This document shows positions 21,930 to 34,560 of a stretch of DNA of 64,000 nucleotides, piece by piece. Within the stretch, counting starts at the first letter, position 1, and every line of letters begins with the position of its first letter. A program made the position numbers and the translations under genes. This stretch comes from Tanypteryx hageni (taxonomy: Eukaryota; Arthropoda; Insecta; Odonata; Petaluridae). The notes below the pieces were generated by a model that was given only the letters and a program-made list of their open reading frames with translations, was not told the origin of the DNA and did not search any database. Where the stretch lies: positions 23,735,624 through 23,799,623 of the forward strand of contig CM054112.1 in NCBI GenBank assembly GCA_028673005.1, given 5' to 3'.

Positions 21930-24395
21930 ATTAAAGTGTTTCCATAGAAACTATTAAATGCAATGACAAATACTGGTTGATTTAAACGATATGTAGGATA
22001 TCTACTCGTAATATATATATATTGCATGAAGTGCCATCTTTACGATTCTGTGGGCCCAGGATCTAACGTAATTAGGAGCTCCTACTATTTACACGTGGTA
22101 ATCCCTGCTGCACTTTAAGGGAATAGTCTTAAAAATCTCTGTAAACATTTCGTAATTCAACGAAAAATGGGGAAGGGGAGGGGAGAGCGAAAGGGAAATA
22201 CCAATTTTCGAGGAGTAAGTGACCCTCTTTCAGGGGATCCCAAATACCTGTGGAGCGGCTCTGAAAATAACTGTATTATTGAAATAGAAGGTTGTGCCAT
22301 TATACCCATGGCAGACGATAAAATCATTCCACGGGCACCACTGTGATAGTTGGTAACAATCTAAAACACGAAAGATGTCGAGTATCTGGCAAAAATAAGG
22401 TGGAAATCAAACTGACCGTACGACTACACCCTGAGTACTTGGGATCCCCATTCAATCCAGTGCCCGAGGATTGGACCCACTAGACCAGTGCCCATAAACG
22501 GCACAGATTGTATGATTACACAGAAATAATCTAATCTAATAATATAATAATTTATATAAAGCCATAACTTATCAATAATAAAAACATTTTACCAATCGTA
22601 AGGATTAACACTTATCTAATATATAACATAAATAGAAAATCTTTTAAAGTAATGTATACACTGCCATTTCCTTCCCTAATTTTTTCTAGTTAATTGACTT
22701 TCAGTTCTATATCTATCCCAATAGTTAAACGCATCCGGCGTGGATCGATAATCTGTATTCACGTTCGGGTATTTAAGAGAAATTCATTGAGCTCCGGAAG
22801 TGAATTGTCGATCGAAGAGTTAAAAGAGACGTCATTCTTGGAAAACCAAAAATAAAAAGAGGCGGAGAGGTAGCGTTTGATGCGCAAACAAGCGGTGGAG
22901 AGGAATGGGGCGGGAGAGTAGACAGGAAAAATATATAAGCTTTATTTGAGATGGAATACAAAGGGATCGTGTATCGGTCAGGATGGACTCGAGGAAAGAG
23001 TTTGATAGAGAGTGTTTGTGTGCGCGCATGCGTGTGCTTGTGTGAATAAGTCTGTGAGAGCGGGCGGACAGTGGGATGAGGGAGTTGAAGGAGAGATCAC
23101 GTGACGTCTGACATGTTTACGGACTCCCTTTGTCTTGAAAAACGTGACTGCTGACAATCGACGATCAACGGCGGCGGGATGAAAAACAGGAAGAGTCGAG
23201 GGAACAGCTGATGAAGGGTTGATTGGAGAGAGAAGTAGGAAAGGAAGAAGAAGATTTTCAGATATTTGTCATATTTAACACTTCGAGATTTATCTCCAAA
23301 GGGGTCTTACGGACATCGCTGTCTCTGATCTCTTTCTATAGAAATTGCGTCTGGAGAATGGAAGAATGAGAGATTTGCAATAAAGGAATGAGGATGAACA
23401 GCAACAAATTGAAGGACAACCGAATTTTCACCTTGAATGTTGTTTAAATAAGTATCCTCTGAAACTGATGAGAATATAGAATGATATTTTCATAGATTGG
23501 AAAGGCCCCTAATATACGTTAAAGTTGGATTAGAATAAGTATTTATATGTATATGCTTCCTTGGTATGCCTCTATAAAACTATAAATATCTTTTGTTAGA
23601 ATAATTACAAGGAAGGAAGTAAATTCATTAGTATGATCAGAACAATAATAATGAAGGCAAGATATGTCTTCAATACATATAAAAACATTTTCTTTAGAAG
23701 AAATATACACGAAGAGATACGGAAGAAGTTGTAAAGTATGTACTATGCATGGTATATAGTTTTCAATGACGAGAGAGGAGGCACGCTCAGAGAAACACAG
23801 ACATGATCACAAACAGATCACTAATTTTGAGTTTGAAGAACTCGATGCTGTTGAAAATCAGTAAATGATTTTTTAACTAAATAGCAACAAAACCTTGGAA
23901 AGCAATTTTGTTAAGTGAGATTTTACAATAATAATACATTTAAAGTAATAATTTAAGTTTACCACTGTTTCGTGCGCTCGTGATCTTGTTAAAAGGACAC
24001 ATAATCATGAAAAAAAACAGTTTAAAAATTAGGTTAATTCTATACCCTAATATTAGCGGAAATATTATTTACATCACATTAAGCACATGGCTAAGGAATG
24101 TCTTTAGTGGAATAAGGTCAAATGTCTGAAAGATATAAATATTGCCGACTAATCGTTTTTTAATAATTGTGTAGGCTTCAAAATTCACTTAAAGAGTTTT
24201 ATTAGTATATATTTATGGCTAATAAGGACTCATTTCTCTTAAATTCACCAAGAAAAATCCGTAATGTGTTGACTTGGGTATAGAAAATGAAGAACAATGC
24301 TTTCTCACCACATGCCAAAAGATAAAATAAATTCTTGTTGCGCGTGGCTAATAGAGGTGACTAGGACGGGCTCTATTTGAGAGAGAAGTGAATGA
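21930..24395. other. Spacer with one foldback
   Basis: Mostly AT-rich. TCACGTGAC (E-box) overlaps a CRE-like TGACGTCT at 23098-23110. A GT/GC alternating stretch is at 23013-23043. No supported gene. Confidence 0.45.
22233..22449. repeat. Foldback repeat
   Basis: GGGGATCCCAAATAC at 22233-22247 is matched in inverted orientation by GTACTTGGGATCCCC ending at 22449. The arms are about 16 bases with one or two mismatches and a spacer near 185 bases. This may be a MITE or SINE fragment. Confidence 0.5.
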
Positions 24396-24780
24396 GTGGA
24401 GAGGTTGAGAAGAAGGGAAGTAGAAGGGCGGAGGTGGAGTAAGAGAGGCGTCGAGCCCTGGGGCAGGAAGGGGGCGGGGCGGAGAATGGGCGGCCTGAGA
24501 AGGCAGTCTGGTCAGCGCTGCCCACCACTCCTCCCCGCAGGGCTGATGGCCCCGAAGAGATGCACCTCGGAGTCACGAGTTTTTTATGCCTTACCTCTTT
24601 ACCTCGGCGTAGAAGAAACTTCCCTCCGAGTCTCGTCATTTTTTTAACGGGGCATGGGTGAACGAGAGACAAATAAAGCCAACCACGCATGCCTAAGCCC
24701 CATTCCATTTCATGCGGCCGAGGAAGGCCAAATAAATGTCTCCGAGGCAAAATTCGGTAAGAATTCTTTTTTTTAATCGA
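24396..24780. other. GC-rich patch with open frames on both strands
   Basis: On the plus strand CCACTCCTCCCCGCAG (to 24540) is a strong acceptor-like sequence followed by 35 open codons. On the minus strand a frame from 24750 to donor-like GTAAAG near 24602 is also open. The two readings conflict and neither product is recognised. Confidence 0.25.
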
Positions 24781-26320
24781 GGCAGGATGCCCCTTAAGAA
24801 TGCTCTCTCGAACTTATGTAAATTATTTATGCACAAAAAACTCCGTAGATCATTTTTAATCATTCAATCAGAAGGCGATGTATTATGGCCCTCGGGTAAT
24901 TGCTTGTAAGTTGTTTCAACAAAAAATCATTTCGGGAAGGGAGGGAGGGGGAAGAGATGGAAGGGAGAGAGAGAGAGAGGAGAAGGGGGAAGGATGATGT
25001 GGCGAATATGGGAATATTAAAAAGGAATGAAAAAGATAGCCATTAAACACTCACGCAGCAACCGACTAGCATCTATTTTCAGAAAGTTTTACTCTATGAT
25101 AGGCTAATTCTTACAAGGTAGATTATTCGTTTTTTTATAGTACCCAAATTTAAATTTCATCGTTAAATCCCGGGAAAATCGAAATGGGTTTCGTATATGG
25201 TGTGTTTAACAAAGGTGCACTAAAGCATATAAATTAAGCAATTCGGCCAAATATGAAAGTCCATCTCCATACGATTAATACGAAATCCAAGCCGTACAAT
25301 GCGAAAGTAAATATTTTAGGTGCTACAAAAAATTAAGCTGCAAATAAGACATCGTTCTTGATGCGCGTATATAAACGAAACCATAACGCACCGCAGATCG
25401 CTTGAGCTGCGTAGTAACAAGGTATGAATGCATGGAGAGTAGAGAAAAGGATTATATTTGAATGTTTCAACGGGTAAAGAGGGAATAAGGAAGAGGGAAA
25501 AGGATACAAGGCGAAAAAATTAAACGTATCATGGATATATGGAATATAATTCAGGTAATACCGTATCATATAGTGATAATGAAAAGTGGGAGAGAGAAGC
25601 TGATGAACACAAAAGGACGATATGGAATATAGAATGGAAGGACGGTTAAAAGCATGCGAATGAAATGGTCAAAAACGGAAGAAGCAGAGAAAGAATAATG
25701 AAAAACGAGAGATAGCGGAGAATTGCGGTTGAAGGAGAGTCGAGTGCAGGGAAGAGGATACTGAAAAATAGGGTAAAAGAAGTTAAAGAAAAAAGGCAAG
25801 GTTGAAATAAAAGAATAAAGTAAAATCTGAAGAAGGCAAAAGGAAGGAGCTAGTTAAAATAATGCAAAGGGATTAGAAGACGCGATATATGAAGGAGAGG
25901 GAAAACAGAATACACCATATTTAAGGAGCATTATCGAGTTCGTCTTATGGCTGAAAACATATTGAAAAATGAGCCATAACAAGGTTATGAAGTTGGTTCT
26001 TCATAATCTTGTAGCAGATATTGGGTATGCATATGAAAAGTACGTATTTATTTCATTTTTCACACTTAAATGCTTATTCTCGAATTCAGGTGCGAGGAGT
26101 TGGTAGAAGGGGCATCAATTGGTCGAAAATGAGAGAAAGAGCAATAGAAGAGGTATATAAGAGATATAGAAGGAAAGTGGAAGTTAAAGTAATAGAAAAG
26201 AGAGGAGGAAGAGAGCTGTGTAGAAGAGAGGCGACGAGAAAGGGGAGCAGAGGCGAAGGGGGTGCATTGAAAGCAGGTGTGCATCCCTGGTGCGTGGGTG
26301 CCGGTCATGGAGGGAGATTT
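24781..26320. other. Spacer with purine bias
   Basis: A GA-rich patch lies at 24938-25000. From 25400 to 26320 the plus strand is A/G-biased, giving poor-quality frames. No supported gene. Confidence 0.45.
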
Positions 26321-26322
26321 TT

Positions 26323-26580
26323 ACGTTCAGAGGGAGAGAGGGGAGTGGAAGGGGGGAGTGGGAGGTGGGAGAGTGGGAGGTGAGAGTGGGAGGTAGGAGT
26401 GGGAGGTGGGAGTGGGAGGTGGTAGTGGGAGAGGGAGTGGGAGAGGGAGTGGAGGGGGAGTGGGAAGGAGGAGGGGAGGGGGTAGTGGGAGTGGGAGAAG
26501 AAGGGAGAGGGGGAGCGGGAGGGGAAGTGGGAGGGGGAGCGGGAGTGGGAGGGGGAGTGGAAGGGGGAAGGGAGGGAAAA
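26323..26580. repeat. G-rich purine minisatellite, quadruplex-prone
   Basis: Repeats of GGGAGTGGGAGG, GGGAGAGG and GGGAGGGGGAG occur almost without interruption. Many closely spaced GGG runs on the plus strand could form G-quadruplexes. Glycine-rich plus-strand and Ser/Pro-rich minus-strand frames derive from it. Confidence 0.9.
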
Positions 26581-28302
26581 AGAGACCCGTTGCCTGGGAA
26601 CCGCGCTCATCGTGCGAACGATCTCACGCCCCATCCCCCTCCCACTTTCTCTCCCTCCTTCCAACTCTCATTTCATTCGGTGATTCGTTGAATTGTTTAT
26701 GGAGACGGAAGCGATGCCGAACTCAGGGATTTTTTTTGACATTTCGTGCTTAATAACTTTTACCAATTTATCACGGCTGAACGGAAGTTTTAGCGGTTTC
26801 GATATTTTTTTTGCGATGGCGATGGGTTTTTTGTTGTTCGCAGTCGCATCGACTCCAATGCAACACTTGCTCCGGATCGGGGATTTTAGGTTTTTTGAAG
26901 GTTACGGGTGAAAAACATATAACGGTTGAAATTCATTGTTTACCTAATTGTTTCGCGATTCAAGGCATTGGATAATCTGTAGCTTTCTACAGAAATAAAC
27001 GTTCGCTGCCGGGATTTGTTTCCATGATTTGCGTATATCACGGGCCAAAACGTGATACATAGCTCTTGTGGGCCACACCACTGGTTTCCGGGGAGGGTCG
27101 GCTGCCCTTGTTATATCGTCCCCAGCAGGATAACCGATAACATGATATTGTGTTGAGGGAATAATTTATTTTTAATTTTTGTAATCCATTTTTTTATTAT
27201 AACAATTTTATTGATAGAAAAAACAAACTATGCAACGTGCAGATATCGATTTGTAATTAGTATAGTGGAATTTAAGACCTCATTGTAGAACGCAAGAAAA
27301 GAAAAGAAAACCGCGGTATGTATATACGTACATAAATCCGTGGCGAAATTCATATTCATTGCTTAAAGTACATAAATATATATATATAGATATATAATTA
27401 TATATATATATAATATTTCAAGGCATAAATAATGCAAAATATCATAAATTTTAATATTTATGTAATATTTGCCAGTTTACAAAAGTTTTTTAAAAGCAAA
27501 ATATAATTTGAATTAGCAAAATTTTTCTTTGGTATGTCCGCAGAAAAAATAACCCAAATTTTAATAACTTCAAAAATAAATATTTAGTTTTGCTTTAAAA
27601 TTTTCAAGAATTTTATAAATGTTGTAGTATTTTTATTTGTCACTATAATTATAACCTATAATTTCGAAACTTTTCATCGGGCGATTTATTTGAAGTTTTT
27701 TATATTCAGATATTCGACTGAAATGCAAAAATACGAAAAATCGATGATTATGATCTCGTTAATATATTATTTCATTAAAAACCGACGAAGCGAGTGAATT
27801 TAATACGGCATTCAAATTTCGTGCTTTAAATATCGGCGCAGGCGTCGCCTTTAATTCTCTATCGAGACCAAGGGGATTTCGGTAGTTTTTAAGCCGCCTA
27901 ATCACATCAAGCATCAATAATTAATACATTGCATAACGAATTATTTAATTTTATTCAATTAATCATTTATTCCTATTTTATTGACATACTGCATAAAGTA
28001 ACGTGTTGAAAAATTATTTGCTCTGAAAAATGTACAAAAATGTTCGATGCAATGAATCCCAACATTCGTTCTTTTTTTTGTTTTGATTTTTTGTGTTAGC
28101 ATTTGTCCGTTGATCGAAATGCATGAGCAAGTATTTTTAAAGTCTGGAAAACAGTTATGATGGTATCCATTAAAGACTTGATATGATGAAATCTAACTTA
28201 ATCGCAATTTCAAAATCTACTCACTTAAGTAAGTAATATGCTCCTAGTCTTTCTCCTTCTCCGACTGGGTACCTGTCTCTCAATTAGTTATAAAAAGCTG
28301 AC
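26581..28302. other. Spacer
   Basis: AT-rich, with an imperfect TA microsatellite at about 27381-27411. No gene, RNA or transposon end that I can support. Confidence 0.5.
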
Positions 28303-28310
28303 GTGTCTAT

Positions 28311-28555
28311 AAGTGGCATAATTAGGGTATGGCGAACGTGTCATTTGCCATAGACCCCGCCTGGAAAAGATACAAAACGTTCTCTCAAATCATGCCAAAA
28401 GTTTATTTTACGATAAGTAATTGTATGCTCAAATGTTAAAGTTATATTTTATAAAATGTTTATAATCGATAAAAAACAGAAAAATTATATATTTCACAAC
28501 TAATATGTTGCCTAAAATTTTTTCATAGGCGCCATATCTCTCAGGTTCGTCCCTT
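28311..28555. mobile_element. hAT-type MITE
   Basis: Perfect 8-bp direct repeats GTGTCTAT flank it (28303-28310 and 28556-28563), the size made by hAT transposases. Inside, the ends share AAG...TATGGCG in inverted orientation with gaps. The left end also holds the inner pair TATGGC/GCCATA. The terminal repeats are degenerate, so the call rests mainly on the target duplication. No coding capacity in 245 bp. Confidence 0.65.
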
Positions 28556-28940
28556 GTGTCTATCACCGATAGACCACCACTGGTGAAGACTACTTAGTAG
28601 CCAAAATGAGCATTTGATATTCGCCTACTTTCTATACCTTTTTTACACTAGCAATACCAGGGGGGGCTTCAGAGGCCCACAGCTTGATTTTTACAATTTT
28701 TTTTATGTATATTCATAATTATATGTAATGAAAAAAAATATTATAATCAAATGCATTGTTTAAAACCAACTGACAGTAACACTATCTCAAAATAATTATA
28801 AGTTTATTTTTAATTTTCACATAATTAGTAGTGGGCCTCAAAGGTAATCCTAAGAGGATGAACTTTTTTCGCTTGGTGATGTTTGTATCCGTTGGGTTTG
28901 TTTCTTCTCACTACTGAGTCATTTTCTGTTCCTGAACACC

Positions 28941-29279
28941 ATGAGAAGACGTTTGTTACATGAAAAATCTATTGAGCGGGAATTGAAAGAAATTTGCAAT
29001 GAATCAGACCTGGAAGCCAGTGAAGAAGAAGACAGTGTTGAACAACTAAAAATATCAGGCTCAGAATTTGAAAGTGAGCTTATGTCTGTTTCTACAACAT
29101 CAGTTTTAGACGATGGTAGCGATTCGAGTGACTCGAATGGTACCATTGCCAAATATGTTGTAAAAACTGGTCGAGTTTACATCACACAGCATCCAATATT
29201 TTCACGAAGAACAGTGCAAAATATTGTGTGGGAGAAAATGGAGTTGCATATATATACTGATTCAAATAAAATATTTTGA
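28941..29279 (+). pseudogene. piggyBac-like transposase, N-terminal fragment
   Basis: An ATG frame of 112 codons starts MRRRLLHEKSIERELKEI. It passes through an acidic Ser/Glu/Asp stretch and reaches RRTVQNIVWEKM. An acidic N-terminus followed by an NIVxEK-type motif is the usual beginning of piggyBac-family transposases, upstream of the DDD catalytic core. The core is absent: the frame stops at 29279 and AT-rich DNA follows. Short GTGGGCCTC motifs occur at about 28831 and 29470, with GAGGCCCAC inverted at about 28673. I could not identify TTAA-flanked termini. It could alternatively be an unrelated acidic peptide. Confidence 0.5.
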
Positions 29280-30039
29280 AGGGTAGTGAATGATACAATT
29301 TAATTTTGTAATTGGAATATGTTTTCAGAAACATAATCTCTTGCTGTTTGTTTTGTTGTATATTTGCATACTATTACAAAAACACGTTAATTAATTAGTT
29401 AATCTTTGGAAATAAATGAAATGTCATGTTCAGCAAATATTATTTAACATAAAAAGAACATTTTTATTTGTGGGCCTCGGAACAAAAAATACCATGCTAT
29501 TGCTAAGGTTAAGAGAAATAATTTTCTATATCGGCTAAGATTTAAGGTAACCAAATCTGTTAAATTCACCACCTAAACAACTTCATTAAATGAATTGCTG
29601 TCATTGAGGCCCTTGCAAATTTTACTCCATTCATTCCTATAAATATCAATATGCAATAAAATCAGGCCCCGTCCTTTGTAATCCTGGCATTCCATAAACA
29701 GAATTGATGCCATAAAGGGTTATTTCACCAATTCGTACTTTTCTCTGCTATGCAATGTAAGAGGACTATGTAAATAAATAGAAGAATTAGCCTTGCCACT
29801 CTTTTGACAACATTATTTGATTGTTTATTTATCGGTAAAATCAGTTACAATTGATCTATTTTATTATTTATTCTACGCTATTGGCATGCAGCTCGATGCC
29901 AATTGAATTTTCCTTTGTTTTAAAAACTTTTTGCTGTTTTCGTATGGTTTCGCACAAGACACATTGCTTTCCTCATCGTTATATTCGATTGAACAGCGTT
30001 AACATTTTCGCCGTTCTGAGATTTTCCTTCCACATACCG
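29280..30039. other. AT-rich spacer
   Basis: Contains further GGGCC-type motifs that may belong to the preceding transposon relic. No gene seen. Confidence 0.45.
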
Positions 30040-30420
30040 CGAATTCTTCGTCTTTCTCCACAACTTTTCTCCTTCCACACCCTCGTCCTTCTTTCTTCTC
30101 CACCGCGGCTCTTCCTCCTTCGATCCCTCCCCAATTTCCCCCATCCCTCCTAATCTCTTCATATTGACCACCCGGCCTAATTCTTTTTCGTCTCCCCTCC
30201 TCTTTCCACCCTAACCCTTTTGGACCGATAAAAAAGGCCCAAAGACTGCCCACCCCCTTCGCTAACCCTCTGGTCAACTCCCACCACCTCTGAGAGGCAG
30301 ATGTCCCGCGGTCACCGCACTTCGATCCCTCTTTCTCTCTCTCTCTCTCCTCTCTCTCTTTCTTTCTCTACCCATTCTCCCTCCCCCATTTATCCTCTCT
30401 CCTCATATTAGACCCTTTCC
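30040..30420. repeat. Pyrimidine-rich tracts
   Basis: C/T-rich at 30040-30170 and 30318-30420, including a CTCTCTCTCT run at about 30333. Minus-strand Gly/Arg/Glu frames come from it. Confidence 0.75.
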
Positions 30421-31337
30421 TCATATAAAACCCTCGTTCTTCCCCGTATCCCTTCCATGTATATATACCTACGGCGCTTTCTCTCCGCAGCCGTTCCTAG
30501 AATCCCTGACCGTTTCCCGTTTCCTTACCGACTTACCCTCTTCCCTTCACGCCGTAATCCTCCGTTATGCAATCATTTTTTTGGTAACTGACGCCGCCCT
30601 GTGAAGTGAAATAGGCGGAAGCGGAGAGGCAAGGGTCTCGACTCTATTGTTGGCGTAGTGCCGTGTTTTTAATATATCAATAAAAAAATTAACAAGTCAT
30701 CTTTTTCACTAGTGAAAAATACAGGAAGTTCAGTGTGATGAGAGTTGCTCCATCCGTCCTACAAAAAAGCATTGTTGAATTTATGAATAGAGCTCCCAAC
30801 AAAAAAATAGAACAGTATGTTTAAATATATTCTCGAACCCATTCTTACATTAACTGCTTATGATAAAAATTATAATAAAGCTTCCCCCGGGCATGCAGAG
30901 GTTAAATTACGTTTATGTCATCGGGGTGATTTTTGTCAACATTTTGCACACATTTCTCATCAATTACTCATTCGGAACATTTAATAATAAATAGTTTAAT
31001 GTAAATATGGCTTACGCATTTTAGACATTTTTATGCATGTTTTAGTGAAATTTAAAAAATAAGTAATGTTTTCGACTAGTCTGTCAGTCTATCTTTCTGT
31101 ACGTTGTCGATATCCCCTGAAATAAAGAAACTACTAATTGCCAATTTATAGAGTAAAATTCAAAACTCAAGAGTAAGGTATAGCACAATTTATATTGCGT
31201 CATAAATTTCTCACGAATAGCATCTTTATAAATTGCGATTCAATTCTTTCCTGACTTCTTGGAAATTAGTTTCAGCGACAAATAAGTATATGAACATTAT
31301 AAATGAAGGAAATATTTTTGGAACGAGAAAAAGTTTT
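30421..31337. other. Spacer
   Basis: AT-rich after 30660. Nothing supported. Confidence 0.5.
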
Positions 31338-31405
31338 CTATGAACGGGAATCGAATCCGAGTCTTCTACTTGCCGGGCGAATATTCTACCACTGAACTAT
31401 CGTAG
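31338..31405 (-). pseudogene. tRNA-Gly-like pseudogene or SINE head
   Basis: The minus strand has a clear box A (TAGTTCAGTGGTAG) and a box B with one mismatch (GATTCGATTCC), spaced as in a tRNA. The overall order resembles tRNA-Gly. The acceptor stem pairs at about five of seven positions, while the anticodon stem is broken. A functional tRNA is therefore unlikely. It overlaps the left edge of the tandem duplication that starts at 31394. Confidence 0.6.
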
Positions 31406-32053
31406 CAGATCAATTTTTATCGTTTCTGAACACGGATGTTTTCTTCGTTGGGGCCGAACTAGCCAAGCTAGTATCAAAATAGCCCCAACGGATGTCCTCG
31501 TTGCCTGTCTGCATAGGATCTTCAGATTGCTATATTTGATCAATTTCTATTATAAATGAAGCATAGACACCAAAATAAAAATTTCTTTATTAAAAATATT
31601 TCTATAAAGTATGTATAAATCATAAATTTAACTAATATTATAACTAAGAACTAGGACAGTATTGTTTAGCATAAATAAAACATAATAACTTAGATATATT
31701 CATACAATATAAGATGTATTATTCTAGAACTATCGTAGCAGATCAATTTTTATCGTTTCTGAACACGGATTTTTCTTGGTTGGGGCCGAACTAGCCAAGC
31801 TAGTATCAACTAGCCCCAACGGATGTCCTCGTTGCCTGTCTGCATAGGATCTTCAGATTGCTATATTCGATCAATTTCTATTATAAATGAAGCATAGACA
31901 CCAAAATAGAAATTTCTTTATTGTAAATATTTCTATAAAGTATGTAAATCGTAAATTTAACTAATATTATAACTAAGAACTAGGCCAGTATTGTTTAGCA
32001 TATATAAAACAATAACCTAGATGTATTGATAATATATTAGATGTATTATTCTA
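31394..32053. repeat. Tandem duplication of a ~333-bp unit
   Basis: Unit 1 (31394-31726) and unit 2 (31727-32053) are nearly identical along their length. Both start GAACTATCGTAGCAGATCAA and end at GATGTATTATTCTA, with small indels in between. Each unit carries the hairpin listed below. The tRNA-like sequence extends past the left end only in unit 1. Confidence 0.93.
31449..31492. repeat. Nested hairpin in unit 1
   Basis: An outer stem CGTTGGGGC/GCCCCAACG encloses an inner stem ACTAGC/GCTAGT with a CAA loop. The same double stem is kept in unit 2 (about 31779-31822) despite base changes in the spacer between stems. Confidence 0.85.
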
Positions 32054-33693
32054 AATAATTATTCTGATAGCAAATTCAGCGATTCTTCTTTAAAACTCTT
32101 TTGCTGATTAAAACATTGTTAAGGTTTTATATTCGTTCTATGTAATGAATGTCATATATTATGATAAATTAAATATTACTAGATATGTATTTATGATAAT
32201 TTCGAAAGGTATTCTTAACCTTTATCAAATTAAATTTCGATCACGATCTGGCCATACCATACAATGACGAAGATCAAAAGGCCTTTATTTGAGTGATGTA
32301 TTCGCGTATCCATACGAGATCTTTTATTTTCTTTATTAATTTTCTATTATATAACCTTTGATAAAAGAAACGATTAATTGTGTCAGAAGATTCTTCTTCT
32401 CAATTGTGAAATTTAAGAGTTAATACTTCTATAAAAAAGTTATTGTGTTTTTTGTTTTCCGCTGCTCTTTGCATAGGTCTAGATTTTAGAAATTGGAACG
32501 AGATAATGAGCGTCTCGTGTAGTAACTAATAGAACTCCGACCGCAAAGATCATTCGATTCAAGTAACTCTGAGCCAAAATTGTATGAATAGCGATTCTGG
32601 CAATGTCATAGCTCATGAATAATTTTGTGAATAAGGATGATTTTCTAAAAATAAAATTAGGTACCATTGAAATCCCTTCCATTCACGAATATGGCGAAAT
32701 GCAAGGTTTAGTTTAGATTAATTAGTATGCACTCATGTAACTGCATGACTAAATATGCGAGTATAACTTTGTTGAATCTATATGGATCCGAAGTAAAGGA
32801 AAAAAATGTCTACTTTATGATCGCTTAACTCGATCTGTGGAGAAAATAAAGATAAGACCTAGAAAGCATTTCACTACTTATAATATAGTCAATGTATAAC
32901 TTTCAACATTTTAAGAAAGGAAGCACATAGTTTGAATTGCCATTAGTTCTTTTTTGAAGACTTTCGCAAAACGCAAATACAATTAGTAAGCAATATAGCT
33001 ATAATAATTTCAAACCCCACTTGGGAAAGATCGACTTTGTGGAAAGATTCCACAATAGAAATAAAACACATTGTAATTGGAAATTAAAATAATAATTATG
33101 GTAATTTCAACTGAGTTTTATTTTTAGCGTTTTTAATGCGCTTATTGTTTCACATTATCGTCTGTCTGTCCGTGCAACTTCTTAAATTGAAATTGTTACG
33201 AAACAGTATGTGGCAGAGAGGGTAGATTTCTGTGCTTGCTGTCGTTTGTTTTTCTTTAAATATGAGTTATAAAAATATACTTATAAGGTCAGATTGGAGC
33301 CCATTTAAAATACCTTATGTGAATAACTCCGAAGGTGTAACGGATGGAAAGCTGAGTCCACATTTCAACATTGATGCCACTTATTCTTGAAAATTTTGAG
33401 TTTTGAAATCTTTACAGAAGGAGATGGGGAGACCTTCAAAATTCTAAACTCAAATGTCATTTTGGAAGTATCAATTATCCTGAAAAATATACTTTTATAT
33501 AAAATATACGTTTATGTAGAATGATGACGCGCAGTACAACGCTAACTTAGCTATTTAGTCTCTTTCATTTAACGCTAACCTCAGCTTAAAAGTGGGACCG
33601 TCCGTTATAAAACAGACTAGCTCTAGTGACCGAAAATGTGGCGGGATAGACACATGAAAAATAAAAAAGCGCTAATTTTATTCATGTGCATGT
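32054..33693. other. AT-rich spacer
   Basis: No supported gene. A minus-strand frame at 32479-32682 is unrecognised. Confidence 0.5.
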
Positions 33694-33900
33694 TTAACAC
33701 TCTACTTGTTCACGCTGTTTCACGATATAGAGTCCGTTAAAACCCCTCGCCATTCTCCGCAAAACATGAGCATCGAGGTATGGGGTTAATCGAAATCGAC
33801 GAAGAAGATCTTGCGTGCATACGAAATTGCGCAGTGCCGCGGACGACGCGTCTTCCCAAAACTTCCCCGGTCCCATTAATCCCTTATCCCCACACACTCT
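33694..33900 (-). CDS. Possible terminal exon, product unrecognised
   Basis: The minus strand is open from about 33987 to a stop at 33694. The last 60 codons, from KFWEDASSAALRNF through DAHVLRRMARGFNGLY, are balanced and not repeat-derived, while the upstream part is low complexity. No convincing acceptor or poly(A) signal was identified. Product not recognised; chance is possible. Confidence 0.2.
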   Translation of the reverse strand, partial: RVCGDKGLMGPGKFWEDASSAALRNFVCTQDLLRRFRLTPYLDAHVLRRMARGFNGLYIVKQREQVEC

Positions 33901-34560
33901 CTCCCTCCCTCCCCTGCCCTTAACTCCCCTCTCATATTCAATCGTCCATCCAAACCTCATCTCCTTTTCCTCACTCCGCTTCACCAACTCCCTCCCCTCC
34001 TCCTCTCCTCCTACCCTTCATCTCCCTTGACCGGCAGCTGCCCAACGGCCGACGCTAAAACTACGTCCGCGCGAATGTATGCATACCCCTCGCGACCGAG
34101 GACGGTTGGTGAGAGGAGTGAGGGAAGGGGGAGGAGTGGGAGGAAATGGGAGAAGAGGGGGGAAGGTAATGCGTGGTCTTTTGAAGGATAAGTGTTGGGA
34201 TTGGATAGAGGGAGAGAGAAAGAGGAAGGAGGTCGTAAATGGGATGATTTTTCAGAGCGGGAGACTTTAACGGGGATTATTAAAACGTATAGGATGTACT
34301 TTAAGGGGATTTTTCTTTACTTCATCTCGCTGCATCTCCTCAACTTCCTTTGAATCCTCTTTTATTTCCTTTAAAACCCTCGTACCGTTGTTTCCTGACG
34401 GCTGACGTCGCATTTCTTAATCGTCGTTAAGGAGAGAGAAAAGAGGAAGTGCGGGTGGGGGAGAGAGGAGGATGTGAGGAAAATCGCTGGAAAGAATGGA
34501 ATGAGAGAAGAGGGAGACAGAGCTATAGAAGGGCCTTGGGTGGGGGAGGGAGGAGTAGTG
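33895..34560. repeat. Pyrimidine then purine tracts
   Basis: 33895-34030 is C/T-rich. 34110-34260 and 34430-34560 are A/G-rich. Frames here are composition-driven. Confidence 0.75.
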
